A stretch of DNA of 42,603 bases from Antrodiella citrinella (GCA_004802725.1 SGPM01000163.1:15750-58352); one strand, 5' to 3'. Shown: positions 32,060 through 42,603, numbered from the stretch's first letter. The notes: a model not told the origin generated them from the sequence alone. Numbers and translations: made by a program.

Positions 32060-33076
32060 TCATAGCCTACCATAATGATTTGCACCCATCCACAGAGGAG
32101 GTTGGGTCCAACTGCTTCTCTTCAATGATGCACACATTGACCACATCAAATTATTTTTGTAGCACAATACTATTGTCATGCAAAGTAGCAGAGAGAACAG
32201 GTTCGTACGACGGACCAGATCGGTTACCCTTTTTACCACCCTGTGGCTGACCACGCGTTTCTGCTCAAACACGTCGGACAGAGCGCCCGGCTGCAACTGA
32301 GTAGCAAACTCTATTTTCGATAATCGATATTTCTTCATATCTGCATCGTAGGAGTCGATATAAGGCTTCAAACCATCAAAGATGAGAATCATGAGGACCA
32401 AGAATCGACAAAGAGGTAGGCATGAAACCCCAGCGTACCTGTTTTTCCTCTTCAGAGAGTCTTCTCCATGCTGCGTGTATTAATGTCGCCGTCAGACCTA
32501 GTCCTCTTGCAGCAGCCATGCGTACGCCAGGTTGGCGTGGCAGGCGTGGAGGGATGAGGCCATACACCTTGCAATACTCATCCCGGAGACGTATGTACTC
32601 CTTGCGCGCCGCCGCCGCCGCGTCAAGATATGGCTGTACCCAAACGCACATTCTGTTAGCGGAGTGTGCAGAATATAGGCTCCAGCATATGTACACTCAC
32701 CTTCTTCTCCGCTGCGCTCAGCCCACTCCATATTGGACCCGCTTTAACTAAAGACTTTATCGAGATGTGCTTCTCTCCGGAATGCTCTATAGCAAATGCC
32801 TGCCAAGCTGATGGCGGTCTGCGGGGTGGGGTCACTGTGGACGGGCTGACGGCATTCGAGTTCGGACTTGAACTCGCTGCTGATGACAGTGCTGAAGTAT
32901 CTGACTACTTCGTGTGAGCTGCTGCCAAAGAGTGTGTACGAAGATGAAAGGAACCGTACCGTCGGCTCTAATCCGTCATCGTTGGCACTGGCAGTGTGAA
33001 CGCGTCGACGCGACGCGACGAACATGTTGGCACACCATGGCCGCGATTCTTTCAGCTTGAGGACAATCCTCAGCAT
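32060..33076 (-). CDS. Tandem HMG-box-like protein, probably mitochondrial
   Basis: Four exons join in phase: 33076-32960, 32904-32701, 32633-32439 and 32365-about 32060, giving roughly 273 residues. The N-terminus (MLRIVLKLKESRPWCANMFV then ASRRRVHTASAND) is basic, hydroxylated and without acidic residues until about 33, as in a mitochondrial presequence. A Ser/Pro linker leads to box 1: PPSAWQAFAIEHSGE, GPIWSGLSAAEKKPYLDAAA, YIRLRDEYCK. A second box-like unit follows: GLGLTATLIHAAWRRL, SEEEKQPYIDSYDADMKKYR. HMG boxes bend and package DNA. Two boxes plus a presequence recall Abf2/TFAM-type mtDNA packaging proteins, so mtDNA binding is the natural hypothesis. The second box lacks some expected aromatic core residues. 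The tail after VVSHRVVKRV reads poorly and may contain another intron, so the 3' end is uncertain. Confidence 0.6.
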
Positions 33077-33743
33077 TCGACTGTGTTCCTGCAGTTGTCG
33101 TTTATGTCGGTAGCAATGTTGGAAATTTGAAGTTCCACGTAGCCGTTCAACGTTCAACAAGAAGCTGTTCGGAGCTGCTGGGACGAAACGAAGCGGGCGG
33201 CAATTATATTTGTGAGGTTTGATCTTAGGGCGTCTATGTACAAGTCTCCCTTTCTCTCTCCGTTCATAATAATCACGCCGCCGTTCCTCTTGCAGGACAA
33301 TTCTCGAATTTTCGAGTTGGTGGCTTTGATATTCTGGTCACGTCGCCTGGCTCTCAAACCTGGCTTGTTTCACGTTGGCAGGATATAGACTTTGTTCAAG
33401 TTACAACATGATGTGAGTACGTACATTCGTCTGTTCCTTCCTGTTCAGATGCTGTCCTACTTCCCTAGTTTCTTTCACATGTATGGGATGGAAGTTGTTG
33501 TATATGTATGCTGGCTGGATGACCCCCTGCATCCCGACCAGCTGCTTTCTATTCCTTCATTTCCTCTAGTGACATAGACGCGATCCGCGAGGTGCTGTTA
33601 GGCGCTAGTGGGTCCTTGCCGGCTAGCGGGCCGCGACGCGTCCCTTCAAAGCGCGTTCGAGTTTACGGTGGTGGCCACTGGCCACTCGTCCTTTGACATT
33701 CAGACCTGCACACTTTGTTTCCTTTCCATCTACATCCTTTCAA
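33077..33743. other. Divergent promoter region of the HMG-box and FunK1 genes
   Basis: There is no gene. It contains the leaders of both divergent genes. At about 33673-33687 the sequence GTGGCCACTGGCCAC is a perfect palindrome around one base, located 57 bp before the FunK1 ATG, and is a candidate regulator site. Confidence 0.45.
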
Positions 33744-36657
33744 ATGTCTAACTCATCACATCAATCCCAGCAGCCTGATCCAAAGCAAAAGCCTGTTAAA
33801 TACAGGAACACGCCTCGCAAGAAGGACTCACCTCGACAGCCTGATGCAGAGTTGGTCGACGCTCATTCCGCTGAACGTCGGTATCCTCAGATGGACTCCC
33901 TCCCATCCCACATCCCCGAGGTCACGATGTCTTACTTCCTCGAACATGCGACACCACAGCTCAAGAAGAGAGAGGTCGAGCGAGTTATTCGCGATGTGCA
34001 ACCACGTATAATCAAAAACGGTCGTTTGTCCGAGTTTCCACAGGATCCTCGGCACATGACAGGGGATGAACACACCGTGTTCAAGGGCATGGAACGACTC
34101 TCCAATACAGTCTTGGAAGCTGCTATACCCATCATGGGGGAACCTACAGCGCGGTCGTACTGCAGACCCCGAAACACCGAAAAGTCGGAGACCGAGAATG
34201 GCGGATTCAAGAGCGACGGAAATCAGTTCCTTGGCTTGGGAGCAAGCCCAGGTGCACTCTATATCGTGGACAGCGTCACCAACCACAAATACAAGAAATC
34301 CGACGAGCCTAGTGAGGTCAATCAGGTGGGTAGCGATGTTATGACTCGTGACTCGCCCAAATTTGATGTGCTGATGACTTCTATTGCTTGCAGAACCGCC
34401 GACAAATGCTTGGGAATGCTGCACACATCATGTTTGCGGACCCCGCTCGACGATTCCGATTTGCCGTTACCATCGAGAACACCTCGATGCGTCTCTGGTT
34501 CCTGTCGCGGACTGTCTGTTTTGTGACGAAACCATTCAACTTTATCACGGTACGTACATGCTAGTTTCTCTCCACGGAGTCGTGTGCTGATAGTCCATTG
34601 GCGCGTCCAGGAACCTATGCATTACGTCCGCTTCCTCCTCGCGACCTCCTTCGGCTCCAAGGAAGCTCTGGGTTGGGACCCTACTGTCTCGCGGGTCACG
34701 ACAAACGACGGGAAGGTTGTCTACGAGTACCTGGTTGAAGGGAAAACATATAGGACAGTGGGCGACGCGGCTCTGTTTTCGCACCAGGCATATCGTCTCC
34801 TTGGACGTGCCATTCGAGTTTGGCGCGTGAAGGAGGTTGGTCCAGACGGAGAGCTGTTCAGAGATGAACATGCCCTGAAGGATTATTGGCTTCCGGAGTA
34901 TTGCCAGACGGAGGGCGAGATTCAAGCCGAGATCTTCGAAGATGCAGCCAAGGCTCGTCCTGACGACTCGGAGATGAAGTTCAAAAACTACTTCATGACC
35001 ATCCTTCACGACACTGTCCTGCCTCCCTCGAATCTTCCTCCGATACCCCCGACCACCTGCCGACAGCTGCAGCTCATTGTATCGGAAACCAAAGCGCCCA
35101 CGGTCCCTCATGTCAAGCGATCCACGAACGCGCAACCGACTGGTGGGAACGTTGTTAGTACTCCTGCTCCAGAGCGTGGAGACTACCCTAGCTATGTGGC
35201 GGGTGGAGTGCCGGTGACGATACGTTATGAGCCACGCAAGCACTGTCGGCTGGTGTTCAAAGAGGTTGGAACACCTCTTCACAAGATCCCGAATCACATC
35301 AACCTGTTCTTGTGTTTGGTCGACGCACTGAAAGGTAAGCTGCGTAGCGACTCCTCGATTCATGCCATTGCTAAATGAAAGGTCAGGTCTGAAAGTGCTA
35401 CACGATGCGCGACGCATTTACCGGGACATTTCGACTGGGAACCTGCTGTGGTGCGAGACGGGTCCGGGCGAGTACTTCTGCAAGATTTCTGATCTCGAAT
35501 ATGTTCGACGCTATCTGGTCGAGATGAAGGACGGCGAAGCGCAGCACTCGCACAAAACGGTAGGTGATATCCAACACTGTAATGCCGTCGTTCTCACCTG
35601 AGCGCTATTGACACAGGGTACACCCTCATTCATGGCGGTCGAGATTCAGGGCGGTCGTCGCGCCTTTGCCAGCACGGATGTTGACAGTGACAGTGACGAT
35701 GATGATGAAGACACTGATGACGAAGACGGTCTTCCTCCCTTGACCTTCGTGGTCAACGATGGCGGCGCTAATAAAGCGAGCGTTAACGTCAACGGAGATC
35801 AACCGAATAATAACATCAATTGGGTCGCTGCTTTGCCACTCCTTCACAACTACCTGCACGACATCGAAGGCGTCTGGTGGATCGCGATTTGGATCCTCTT
35901 TTACACTGTTCCCCTGGCCATCGCTTTATCTACAATTGACACCGCGTCTCAGCTACCTCAAGAGGCGGTAGCAGATGAATTGTTCCCCGACAACCTTCAT
36001 GGCTCGTCTCAACGCACATTGTTCTTCACTACCTTTGGAGCGATCGAGGAAAACATTAATCTACTCCCTCAGAACTACCAACCCGTCATGCTTCTTATGG
36101 CCAAAGCGCACCGGAGGCTCGTCAAGATGTATAAGAAAATCGAGGATCCTGCTTTTCCCGAACGCATCTTCAAGCACGATGCCTTCTCATCTATCTACTC
36201 CAAGATGATAGTCATCTTTCGACGCGCAGCACGTGCCGCGAGGGAGCGGGATGCGGTGTTCATTTCTGATCACAGGCGTGAATTAGTGGCGGAAGAGGAT
36301 AAGAAGAAGCAGGAAGCGGCGGACGCGGAGGCCAAGAAGAGGGCCGCAATGAGGAAGACAAAGGTGAAGGCAACGATGAAGACGAAGGCAAAGGCAACAT
36401 CGGAGGATGCTGAGGCCCGGGTGGACGATTCGGATCCCATGCAGCTCGGTGCATCCAGAGGCAGCTCTTCCCCTGTCACACGGGCGACCAAGCGGAAACG
36501 CTCTGAGCCTGACGTCATTACAGGACCGAGCTCGAAAAGGCCGCAAACGCGGAAAGCGCTTCGTGTTTCTGCTCCGACTCGGATGGCGACGAGGTCATCG
36601 AAGAAGGGGCAATCATCGTCGAACGAGAGGACCAGCACCCGACGGAAGAAGCGATGA
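33744..36657 (+). CDS. FunK1 fungal-type protein kinase (complete copy)
   Basis: Five exons join in phase: 33744-34325, 34394-34549, 34611-35334, 35387-35559 and 35617-36657, giving 891 residues. This belongs to the fungal-type Ser/Thr/Tyr kinase-like FunK1 family, much expanded in multicellular basidiomycetes. The N-lobe region carries TRSYCRPRNTEKS-type and MLGNAAHIMFADPARRFRF sequences. The catalytic loop is RRIYRDISTGNLLWCE, with Tyr instead of the HRD His but the Asp kept. The metal-binding segment is KISDLEYVRRYLVE. GTPSFMAVEI marks the activation-segment end, and YLHDIEGVWWIAIWILFY is the conserved FunK1 helix. The C-terminal about 130 residues are Lys/Arg-rich (KRKRSEPD, KKKQEAADAEAKKRAAM), probably nuclear localisation signals, interspersed with an acidic run after the activation loop. 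An inverted partial paralogue lies at 41271-42603. Substrates are unknown. Confidence 0.9.
35276..35559 (+). repeat. Near-identical inverted segment shared with 42320-42603
   Basis: This segment covers the end of exon 3, a 52-nt intron and the catalytic-loop exon. It matches the reverse complement of 42320-42603. The first 211 nt are identical, including all of the intron. The mismatches begin at 35487 and become frequent after about 35531. Confidence 0.9.
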
Positions 36658-36994
36658 TCTACCCGGTGGTCTTCTTTCAACTCCTGCTCTGTATACACCC
36701 GAATCTTCAAGAACAATAGGGCGACGAATGGACATTGTTCATTTGTTGTTCGTACTGACAGATGAATGCATAGTTTTATTTTGAAGCCTTAGCATGCTTC
36801 TGACTCATTGCATTGTTTTCATCACACTGGGATATGCTAGATAACTTGCGATGCCGTTTCCGACTACCTGCCCGTGTACGGTATATACAATCCAGATTCG
36901 ATTCGGACCTCGTGCGACCGGTACTCAGAGTGGCGTATACACGATACAAAAAACTTAGAGACACTGCAATTAGATGTGACGATCGAGCGAACTG
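36658..36994. other. Convergent 3' flanks; no gene seen
   Basis: The 3' flank of the FunK1 gene still shows similarity to the 3' flank of the inverted copy (shared pieces near CTGTATAC, GACGAATG and CTTAGCATG up to about 36795). This shows that the duplication included the 3' UTR. Confidence 0.55.
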
Positions 36995-38640
36995 CTACAA
37001 GAACGTCGAAACCTTCGTCATCCTCTTCCTGCTCCTGGCCTCGTCATCTTCTACCAACTTCCGCTTCTTCGACAGCTCCTTTGAAGCCGCCTTTGCCATC
37101 CTCTTTCCCCGCTTCGGACCTTGGAGCAACATGAGATCCTCGTACAGCCGTTTGTTGAATCCGATGCACTGCATGACGAGGCAGACCAGCATCTTGTTTC
37201 CGGCTTGGTACTGAGTGTGTATGTTCTTGAAGGCCTTGCTACGGAGCTTGGTGGAGAGCGCAGAGCCGTCCACTGCCAGGCCACTAGAGCGAATCTTTCC
37301 TAACAACTGAGCCCTCATGTCAGTCAGCACGTTCAATGGACTCCGGTTGGTTTGATGTACCTTTTCTGGAATCATATCGTGGTCTGAAGGCAGGAGCTCT
37401 ACGGTCTCGAGGAAGCGGTACGTCCCGGCGTAACGGACGTCGCATCCGGAACCGTCCTCTGGGTAGAACACCTCTCGCACATGACCGACGATGCCGTCCA
37501 GCTCTGTGTTTGCTGTCCACTGCAAGTCTCGGTCTAGTTGGAGCGGATTGAAGAGTGACTGGGGGCGAATGAGGTACGCGTGGTCACGAGTTTCCGCGGT
37601 GTGCCAGAGAAGCCCCTGGTAGCAGTACATAGGCTCGCTGCAGTTACTGTTGGCGGCACCATCAAACACAGGCTCTCAGAATCATCAGCGACGCACCTTT
37701 GTGAAACGATCCCCTGAGATCACGATCAGCCTTCTTCAAGATTGGACGTACGTAGAAAGGCACGATACTCACAGTAGGAATGTCCAACGCAAATGTCTTT
37801 TTTGTGGTCATAAAGCAAGGCTCGAGCGACGACCACTCTGGTAGTACAGTCGGGCGATTGAGCGTGCGCAGATCGGTAGTCACAAGAGACGGCTTAGGTA
37901 GGTCCAACGTCTGCGTACCGTCGTCATCCTCGCCAATCGTGACAGAGTCCACTGGTGACAGTGGACGATGCACATGGTGGGACGACGAAGCCTCGGGTGT
38001 TGCAGGGCGTTCTACCTGTTTGAACAAAGTTTCATAAGTCATAACATGGATTCTTCACTGTACATACCGTCGGTTGCATTTCGACATCATCAGCCTCAGA
38101 CTGTGTGAGTGTGGGTCGAGCTTGAAGCCCGAGGACCTGACGGCGCAATCCGATGATCTCTTGGTCCTGTTCCATAATGTAGCAAATCTACGGGTTCCTA
38201 AGCATTTAGACTCACCTTCTCTAAGAGAACTTTCTCCTTCTCGGCAACCATCTGCTTCAACTTCTCCACTTGGAGCGCGGACTGTCCAGGATCGTGATCA
38301 AGAAGATATCTCACATGTACTGCAACAGATGGACTTACGATACAGGTCTCCTGATTACAGGAAACTCTTCCACCTGTCAAGTGATCCGTCATCTCACGCG
38401 CACAAAGTATCAAGTTTATCAACGACTTACTGCCTTCGCCAACGTTGTAACCTAGCTTCCCGAGTGTCTGAGAATGCATGTCATCAGCAAACATCCAGGT
38501 GGAAATCAAGAGAGCCATACCTTCTCAATCAGCCCAATGGCTCCCTTCGTTTCACTGAGCTTGTCGTTGATATCATGCATCATGTCCAACATCCCAGGGA
38601 GAGAAATGCCTGAACCTGAACCTGGGCCTAGAGACGCCAT
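36995..38640 (-). CDS. Uncharacterised coiled-coil protein with basic C-terminus
   Basis: Six exons join in phase: 38640-38521, 38467-38431, 38373-38216, 38166-38068, 38015-37773 and 37672-36995, giving 444 residues. The N-terminus has a Gly/Ser start and a helical stretch (MLDMMHDINDKLSETKGAIG). A heptad-like coiled coil follows (QVEKLKQMVAEKEKVLLEKD), then DQEIIGLRRQVLGLQ, a Ser/Asp-rich linker, and a globular C-terminal half beginning near TDLRTLNRPTVLPEW. The segment CDVRYAGTYRFLETVELLPS has the W/Y-YxGxY..LL rhythm I associate, loosely, with DUF6697-type basidiomycete proteins. The tail (ASKELSKKRKLVEDDEARSR) is a likely nuclear localisation signal. I do not recognise a function. The last intron (37673-37772, 100 nt) uses an unremarkable GAG acceptor and may be mis-set. 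The gene sits between two inverted FunK1 copies. Confidence 0.6.
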
Positions 38641-38974
38641 GACTAGTTTCAGAGCGCGTATGACCTTGATTGCGACTGTGGCCTATGCTTTCGATGGTGA
38701 CCTTGCGAGGTCGTGGTGGTGAATGAGCCGTGCAGGTTGTCAAAGAAACTGGGGGGAAAGTCGTAGCCTCGCCTGAACCACGTTCTCTGCTGCATCGGAT
38801 GTTGCCGAAATCGCACTCGTCCGGACGAGACAATTCAGCAATTCAACTTCCTGAACAGATGAGTTTCATAGTATGACGATATCCGACTCACGAGTACACG
38901 AAAGCGTTTCCGAGGAAGGTGAAATACAATATACACACTAGTCTGAGGACGAACTAACAAAACGCCTCCAACGA
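38641..38974. other. Spacer between two same-strand genes; no gene seen
   Basis: This 334-bp stretch holds the promoter of the coiled-coil gene and the 3' flank of the DUF4336-like gene. No clear TATA box or other structure is visible. Confidence 0.5.
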
Positions 38975-40345
38975 CTAATCGAGATAAAACTGGAACGCAG
39001 TTCTCCAAGCTTCCTTTGCCTCTTTCTCTATGACATCCTGCAATGGACGGAGTAATCAGGTCAGTATTAGGAGACGATTGAACTTGAACCATCCGAACCG
39101 CATAGAATGACTGCTTACCCCGTGACAAGGTATGATACGCGTGAAATCCCAGCCCAGGGTCGTCTTCACATCGCGTTTCATGGCTCTGAACGAATGTCAA
39201 GTTGTCAACATAAGTCACAGTAAATCGCACTCAGAATCTGGCCACTCACGCCTTATCGTCACCGAGCGCCCAAGACATCCTCTTCTGGAGCCAGCTGGTC
39301 GGTGTAACGATACTATTCAAGATTGGTACCCGTCCGGAAGACCCAGTCTTTGAGTACTAGAATATGGACAGAGAATGCATCGTCAGTACAAATACAGCAT
39401 GAACGTCCACGATGCTACTCGCCTGCTCAGTGGGCGGAAGGTTGAGGAGCAGATCCGCTTGTATGAGGCTCTTTGACTCTGGATGGAAGAATGCGACATC
39501 CTTGTTCCTGAAGCCAGAGAAGTAGCTGTTACAACAAGGTGAGTTTGTAGTTCTTGGGCGTATTTCGAGACTCATAGTCGAACATACCAGTGTTGAATCT
39601 GTCATGTGTCACAATGAGCAAGGACAAACATGATACTTTAAACATGTTCAGACTCACATCCGTTTCAAAACCATACTTCGTATCCGCAGAATCAGCGCCC
39701 CATGCTGATCAAATATGTACTTAAGTCGATGTATTCGACTTCGGTGAGGTGAGAAATGTTCCGCCTACCTCCGTCGAACGTGAGACCATCCTTGATGTTT
39801 GCCTTGGACGCATCGACCGCAATCACTTTCGCCTCAGGATATTCCTTCTTAAATTCACCTGAACAATATCGGCGGCTGAGTGTCCATAAGCTATGTGAAC
39901 GAAATAGAGTAGACTCACTGAGGAACATATAATGCACAGCGTCCGCTCCAATAATCCACCTGATACACGGGATCAGACTATGTTCATTCATCACAGAACA
40001 CGCACAATACGCACCTCACGGGGCCCAGCTCGGTGAGCTTGTCCTTCGTGACATCGTTCAAAGGCGTCGATGCCAGCACCCATACGTCGCCATTCGTCAG
40101 CTTGATGGCTGTCGACCTCCCACCAAACGGTACTATGTCGAAGCGTTTGAAAGGGCTATAACATTTTCGTGAGGAATTCCCTCAAAAGTCTGTCGTGGCT
40201 CCCAATACTACTCACGACGAAAATGTCCAAACATCCTTGGCGACCTACAATACCGAACGTGGTCAACCGCAAGCAACACTGAGTCAATAGTATTCATACA
40301 TACCTCTCGAATAACAGTGTTCTCGTTCGTTGCTTGACTCGTCAT
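38975..40345 (-). CDS. DUF4336-like protein (metallo-beta-lactamase fold)
   Basis: Eleven exons join in phase: 40345-40304, 40244-40216, 40155-40015, 39959-39919, 39858-39769, 39704-39658, 39598-39588, 39525-39423, 39356-39250, 39185-39119 and 39037-38975, giving 246 residues. Motifs fit DUF4336: DVWTFSSPFKRFDIVPFGGR, VLASTPLNDVTKDKLTELGP, VRWIIGADAVHYMFLSEFKK, PEAKVIAVDAS, HPESKSLIQADLLLNLPP, WDFTRIIPCHGDVI. The domain has a degenerate metallo-beta-lactamase fold. The usual HxHxDH zinc cluster is not obvious, but single His residues occur in DAVHYMFL and PCHGD. The biochemical role is unknown. Two splice oddities stand out: an 11-nt exon, and a GC..AG intron (39357-39422) whose donor is GCGAGT. 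Both are required to keep the frame, and the resulting protein is continuous. Confidence 0.82.
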
Positions 40346-41270
40346 GGTGGTTTGAAGTAAAGAGCTGTAGCGACAGACAGCGTGGTATACCCACAGCTAT
40401 AGCTTCATGACATCACAGGCCTGGGCCTGATGGAATCCCAACTCGTCGACCGGTCTGAATCTGCTGAACTTGAGAACGACATGCTATTCTTCTAAAATCT
40501 AGCAGAAAATATGCAGAAAGATGCAGATTAGTTATCGAACGAGCAGAGTATGACCCGAGTTCCTGTGCTGATTTCGACGCTGACACCTGTGATTTGACTA
40601 ATCTCGAGCGCCTCCAAGCAAGTTTCTCCGGCAATGTAGCTGCTATCGGTCGGGCGCTATCAGCACGATGCTTGCGGCATTTGCCGAACGACTCCGCTGC
40701 CAGTGCTTGAGGGTCACGGTCGACTCGGATGTGGCACTTACTGTATCTTGACTCTCATGAGAAGGCAAGCGAATACGACTTCGGACAGCACGTTAAATGC
40801 ACTGTGACAGGCTGTGCAACCGGGAGAACTCACTCAATACAGTAGGTAACCGCTGGTTATACGTTACCGGTTCGTTCAAGTTCCGCTCCATGTACTTATA
40901 AGGCCGCTGCTTTGAAGTCGCTCGTAGCCTCGCGTCTTGGAATATGTTTCAACCTTTCCGCCACAATATACTGTATTGTAAGCAGGCACCACGATGCTGA
41001 TCGACCGTTAGCGAGACCGTTCAAGGCAAGCAGCATGGAATGAACTAAGTTGTGAGGAAATAGATGCTGATGGTAATAAATACAGTACGTGCGTGGATAT
41101 CAACAAGTATGCGTGTCATGGGAATAAATTGATAAACGAGAAACATGCTAAGGATACAAAACAATACTGTGCATTCGTCCGCCAATACGAAGATTTTTAT
41201 TTCGCGCCTCGTCGTTCGTGGATCGTCGATGGTATACAGGTCGGGTGTTGAGGGAAGATCGCCGCGTAGA
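40346..41270. other. Intergenic region; no gene seen
   Basis: This is the upstream region of the DUF4336-like gene and the 3' flank of the inverted FunK1 copy. TTATAAGG at 40897-40904 is TATA-like on the plus strand but precedes no plus-strand gene. The part next to 41271 resembles the 3' flank of the complete FunK1 copy. Confidence 0.5.
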
Positions 41271-42603
41271 TCATCGCTTCTTCCCTCGCGTGCTGGTCCT
41301 CTTGACCTTCTCGTTCGACGATGACCTCGTCGCCATCCGAGTCGGAGCAGAATCACCAGCCGATCCCTGCGTCTTCGATCGCTTCGAGCTCGGCCCTGCA
41401 ATGGCATCGGGTTCAGAGCGTCTCCGCTTGCTTGCCCGCGTGGCAGGATGAGAGCTGCCTCTGGATGCATCAAGCTGCATGGGCTCCGAATCGTCTACTC
41501 CGTCCTCCACATCCTCCGATGTTGCCTTCGCCTTCGCCTTCCTCGTTTCGCCCCTCTTCTTCTTGACATCCTTCTTCGCGGCCTCCTTCTTGTTAGCCTC
41601 TTCCGCCTTCAATATACGCCTGTGATCAGAGATGAACACTGCATTCTGCTCTCTTGCGGCACGTGCTGCGCTTCCGAAGATGAATATGATCTGGGGATAA
41701 ATAGATGAGAAGGCATCGTGCTGGAAGATGCGTTCGGGGAAAGCAGGATCCTCAATTTGTTGGTACATATTGACGAGAACCCGATGCGCTTGAATCATGA
41801 GAAGCATGACGGGTTTGTAGTCACGTGGAAGCAAATCTATGTTTTCCTCGATCGCGTCAAAGCTAGTGAAGAACGATGTGCGTTGAGACGAGCCATGCAG
41901 ATTGTCGGGAAACAATTCGTCTGCTACCGCCTCTTGAGGGAGTTTAGAGGCAGTGTTGATCGTAGATGAAGCGACGGCGAGGGGGATGGTGTAGAACAGG
42001 ATCCAGATCGCAATCCACCAGATGCCTTCAATATCGTGCAGGTAGTTATGAAGGGGTGGCGAAGCAGCGACCCTACTGGGGATATTATTCGGTTGAGCGT
42101 TGACGTTGACGCTACCTTCCCCAGCGTCGCCGTTGTTGACCACAAAGTGCAAAGGTGGAAGAGTCGCTTCGTCTCCAGTGACTACTTGAATGTCACTGAA
42201 ACGAGTCGTGCTGCTAAAGACACGACGGTCGCACTGAACCTCGACTGCCATGAAGGAGGGGGTACCCTTGGACGCTCAGGTGAGAGGAACGAAGATACGC
42301 AATGTCGAACATCACCTACCGTTTTGTGCGCGTGCTGGGGTTCACCATCCTTCATCTCGACCAGATAGCGTCGAACATATTCGAGATCAGAGATCTTGCA
42401 GAAGTACTCGCCCGGACCCGTCTCGCACCACAGCAGGTTCCCAGTCGAAATGTCCCGGTAAATGCGTCGCGCATCGTGTAGCACTTTCAGACCTGACCTT
42501 TCATTTAGCAATGGCATGAATCGAGGAGTCGCTACGCAGCTTACCTTTCAGTGCGTCGACCAAACACAAGAACAGGTTGATGTGATTCGGGATCTTGTGA
42601 AGA
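41271..42603 (-). CDS. FunK1 kinase paralogue, inverted, 5' part outside the window
   Basis: The visible exons are 42603-42545 (partial), 42492-42320 and 42266-41271, about 409 codons to the TGA stop. They match exons 3-5 of the complete FunK1 gene in opposite orientation. The catalytic loop RRIYRDISTGNLLWCE, the metal-binding ISDLEYVRR and the YLHDIEGIWWIAIWILFY helix are kept. The last exon is shorter and clearly diverged. It lacks most of the acidic run after GTPSFMAVEV, and the basic tail is rearranged (KKEAAKKDVKKKRGETRKAK). Its last intron (42267-42319) ends in AAG rather than CAG and is 4 nt shorter than in the paralogue. No stop or frameshift is visible, so it may be functional. N-lobe exons lie beyond 42603. 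Confidence 0.88.

Noticed and set aside
37673..37772. Possible 17-nt microexon (GGGATCG..CAAAG) inside the last intron of the coiled-coil gene
   Set aside because: Inclusion breaks the phase with the next exon, so a single 100-nt intron is the simpler model.
1..42603. CRISPR arrays, operons, prophage or bacterial mobile elements
   Set aside because: Introns, a spliceosomal RNA, an intron-bearing tRNA and fungal gene families show a eukaryotic nuclear genome. No regularly spaced repeats were seen.

Overview
This window reads as nuclear DNA of a filamentous basidiomycete, most likely an agaricomycete wood or litter decayer. Genes are cut by many introns of about 47-73 nt with GT..AG ends. The gene content is typical of that group: multicopper laccases, a fungal-type FunK1 kinase, a DUF6532-type protein, a BTB/POZ protein and a Plavaka-type transposase. 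All exon maps below were built by reading splice signals and phase by eye, without transcript data.

Layout, left to right. 1-0.5 kb: N-rich contig edge and a tRNA-Ile(AAU) with an intron. 0.7-6.1 kb (-): a 1702-residue protein with three START-like lipid-binding modules and a C-terminal membrane segment. It is divergent from, and separated by 296 bp from, a pyridoxal kinase gene (+, 6.4-7.7 kb). 8.1-8.3 kb (-): U2 snRNA with its own TATA box. 9.1-12.0 kb (-): a LisH-domain Flo8/Som1/SSDP-like transcription regulator with long polyglutamine tracts. 12.7-18.6 kb (-): two tandem laccases. The upstream copy (16.5-18.6 kb) is intact (516 aa, all copper ligands). The downstream copy (12.7-14.9 kb) is a decayed pseudogene with frameshifts, a stop codon, a lost splice site and loss of the type-1 copper cysteine.

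18.7-24.8 kb is gene-poor. It holds one BTB-domain gene (21.4-22.5 kb), a possible 43-residue ORF, and several hairpins and palindromes. 24.8-28.1 kb (-) carries a Plavaka/KDZ-like DNA transposase with an apparently complete five-exon reading frame. 28.8-31.4 kb (+) is a 13-exon DUF6532-type gene. 32.1-33.1 kb (-) is a small protein with two HMG-box-like modules and a mitochondrial-looking N-terminus.

33.7-36.7 kb (+) is a complete FunK1 kinase gene, and 41.3-42.6 kb (-) is the 3' part of an inverted paralogue that runs off the window. Their catalytic-core segments, including an intron, are identical over 211 nt, while the flanking exons have diverged. That pattern suggests gene conversion. 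Between them lie an uncharacterised coiled-coil nuclear-type protein (37.0-38.6 kb, -) and a DUF4336-like metallo-beta-lactamase-fold protein (39.0-40.3 kb, -) with an 11-nt exon and a GC-AG intron.

There is no operon-like logic. The coherent themes are duplication followed by decay (laccases), duplication with homogenisation (FunK1), and transposon activity in the gene-poor centre.
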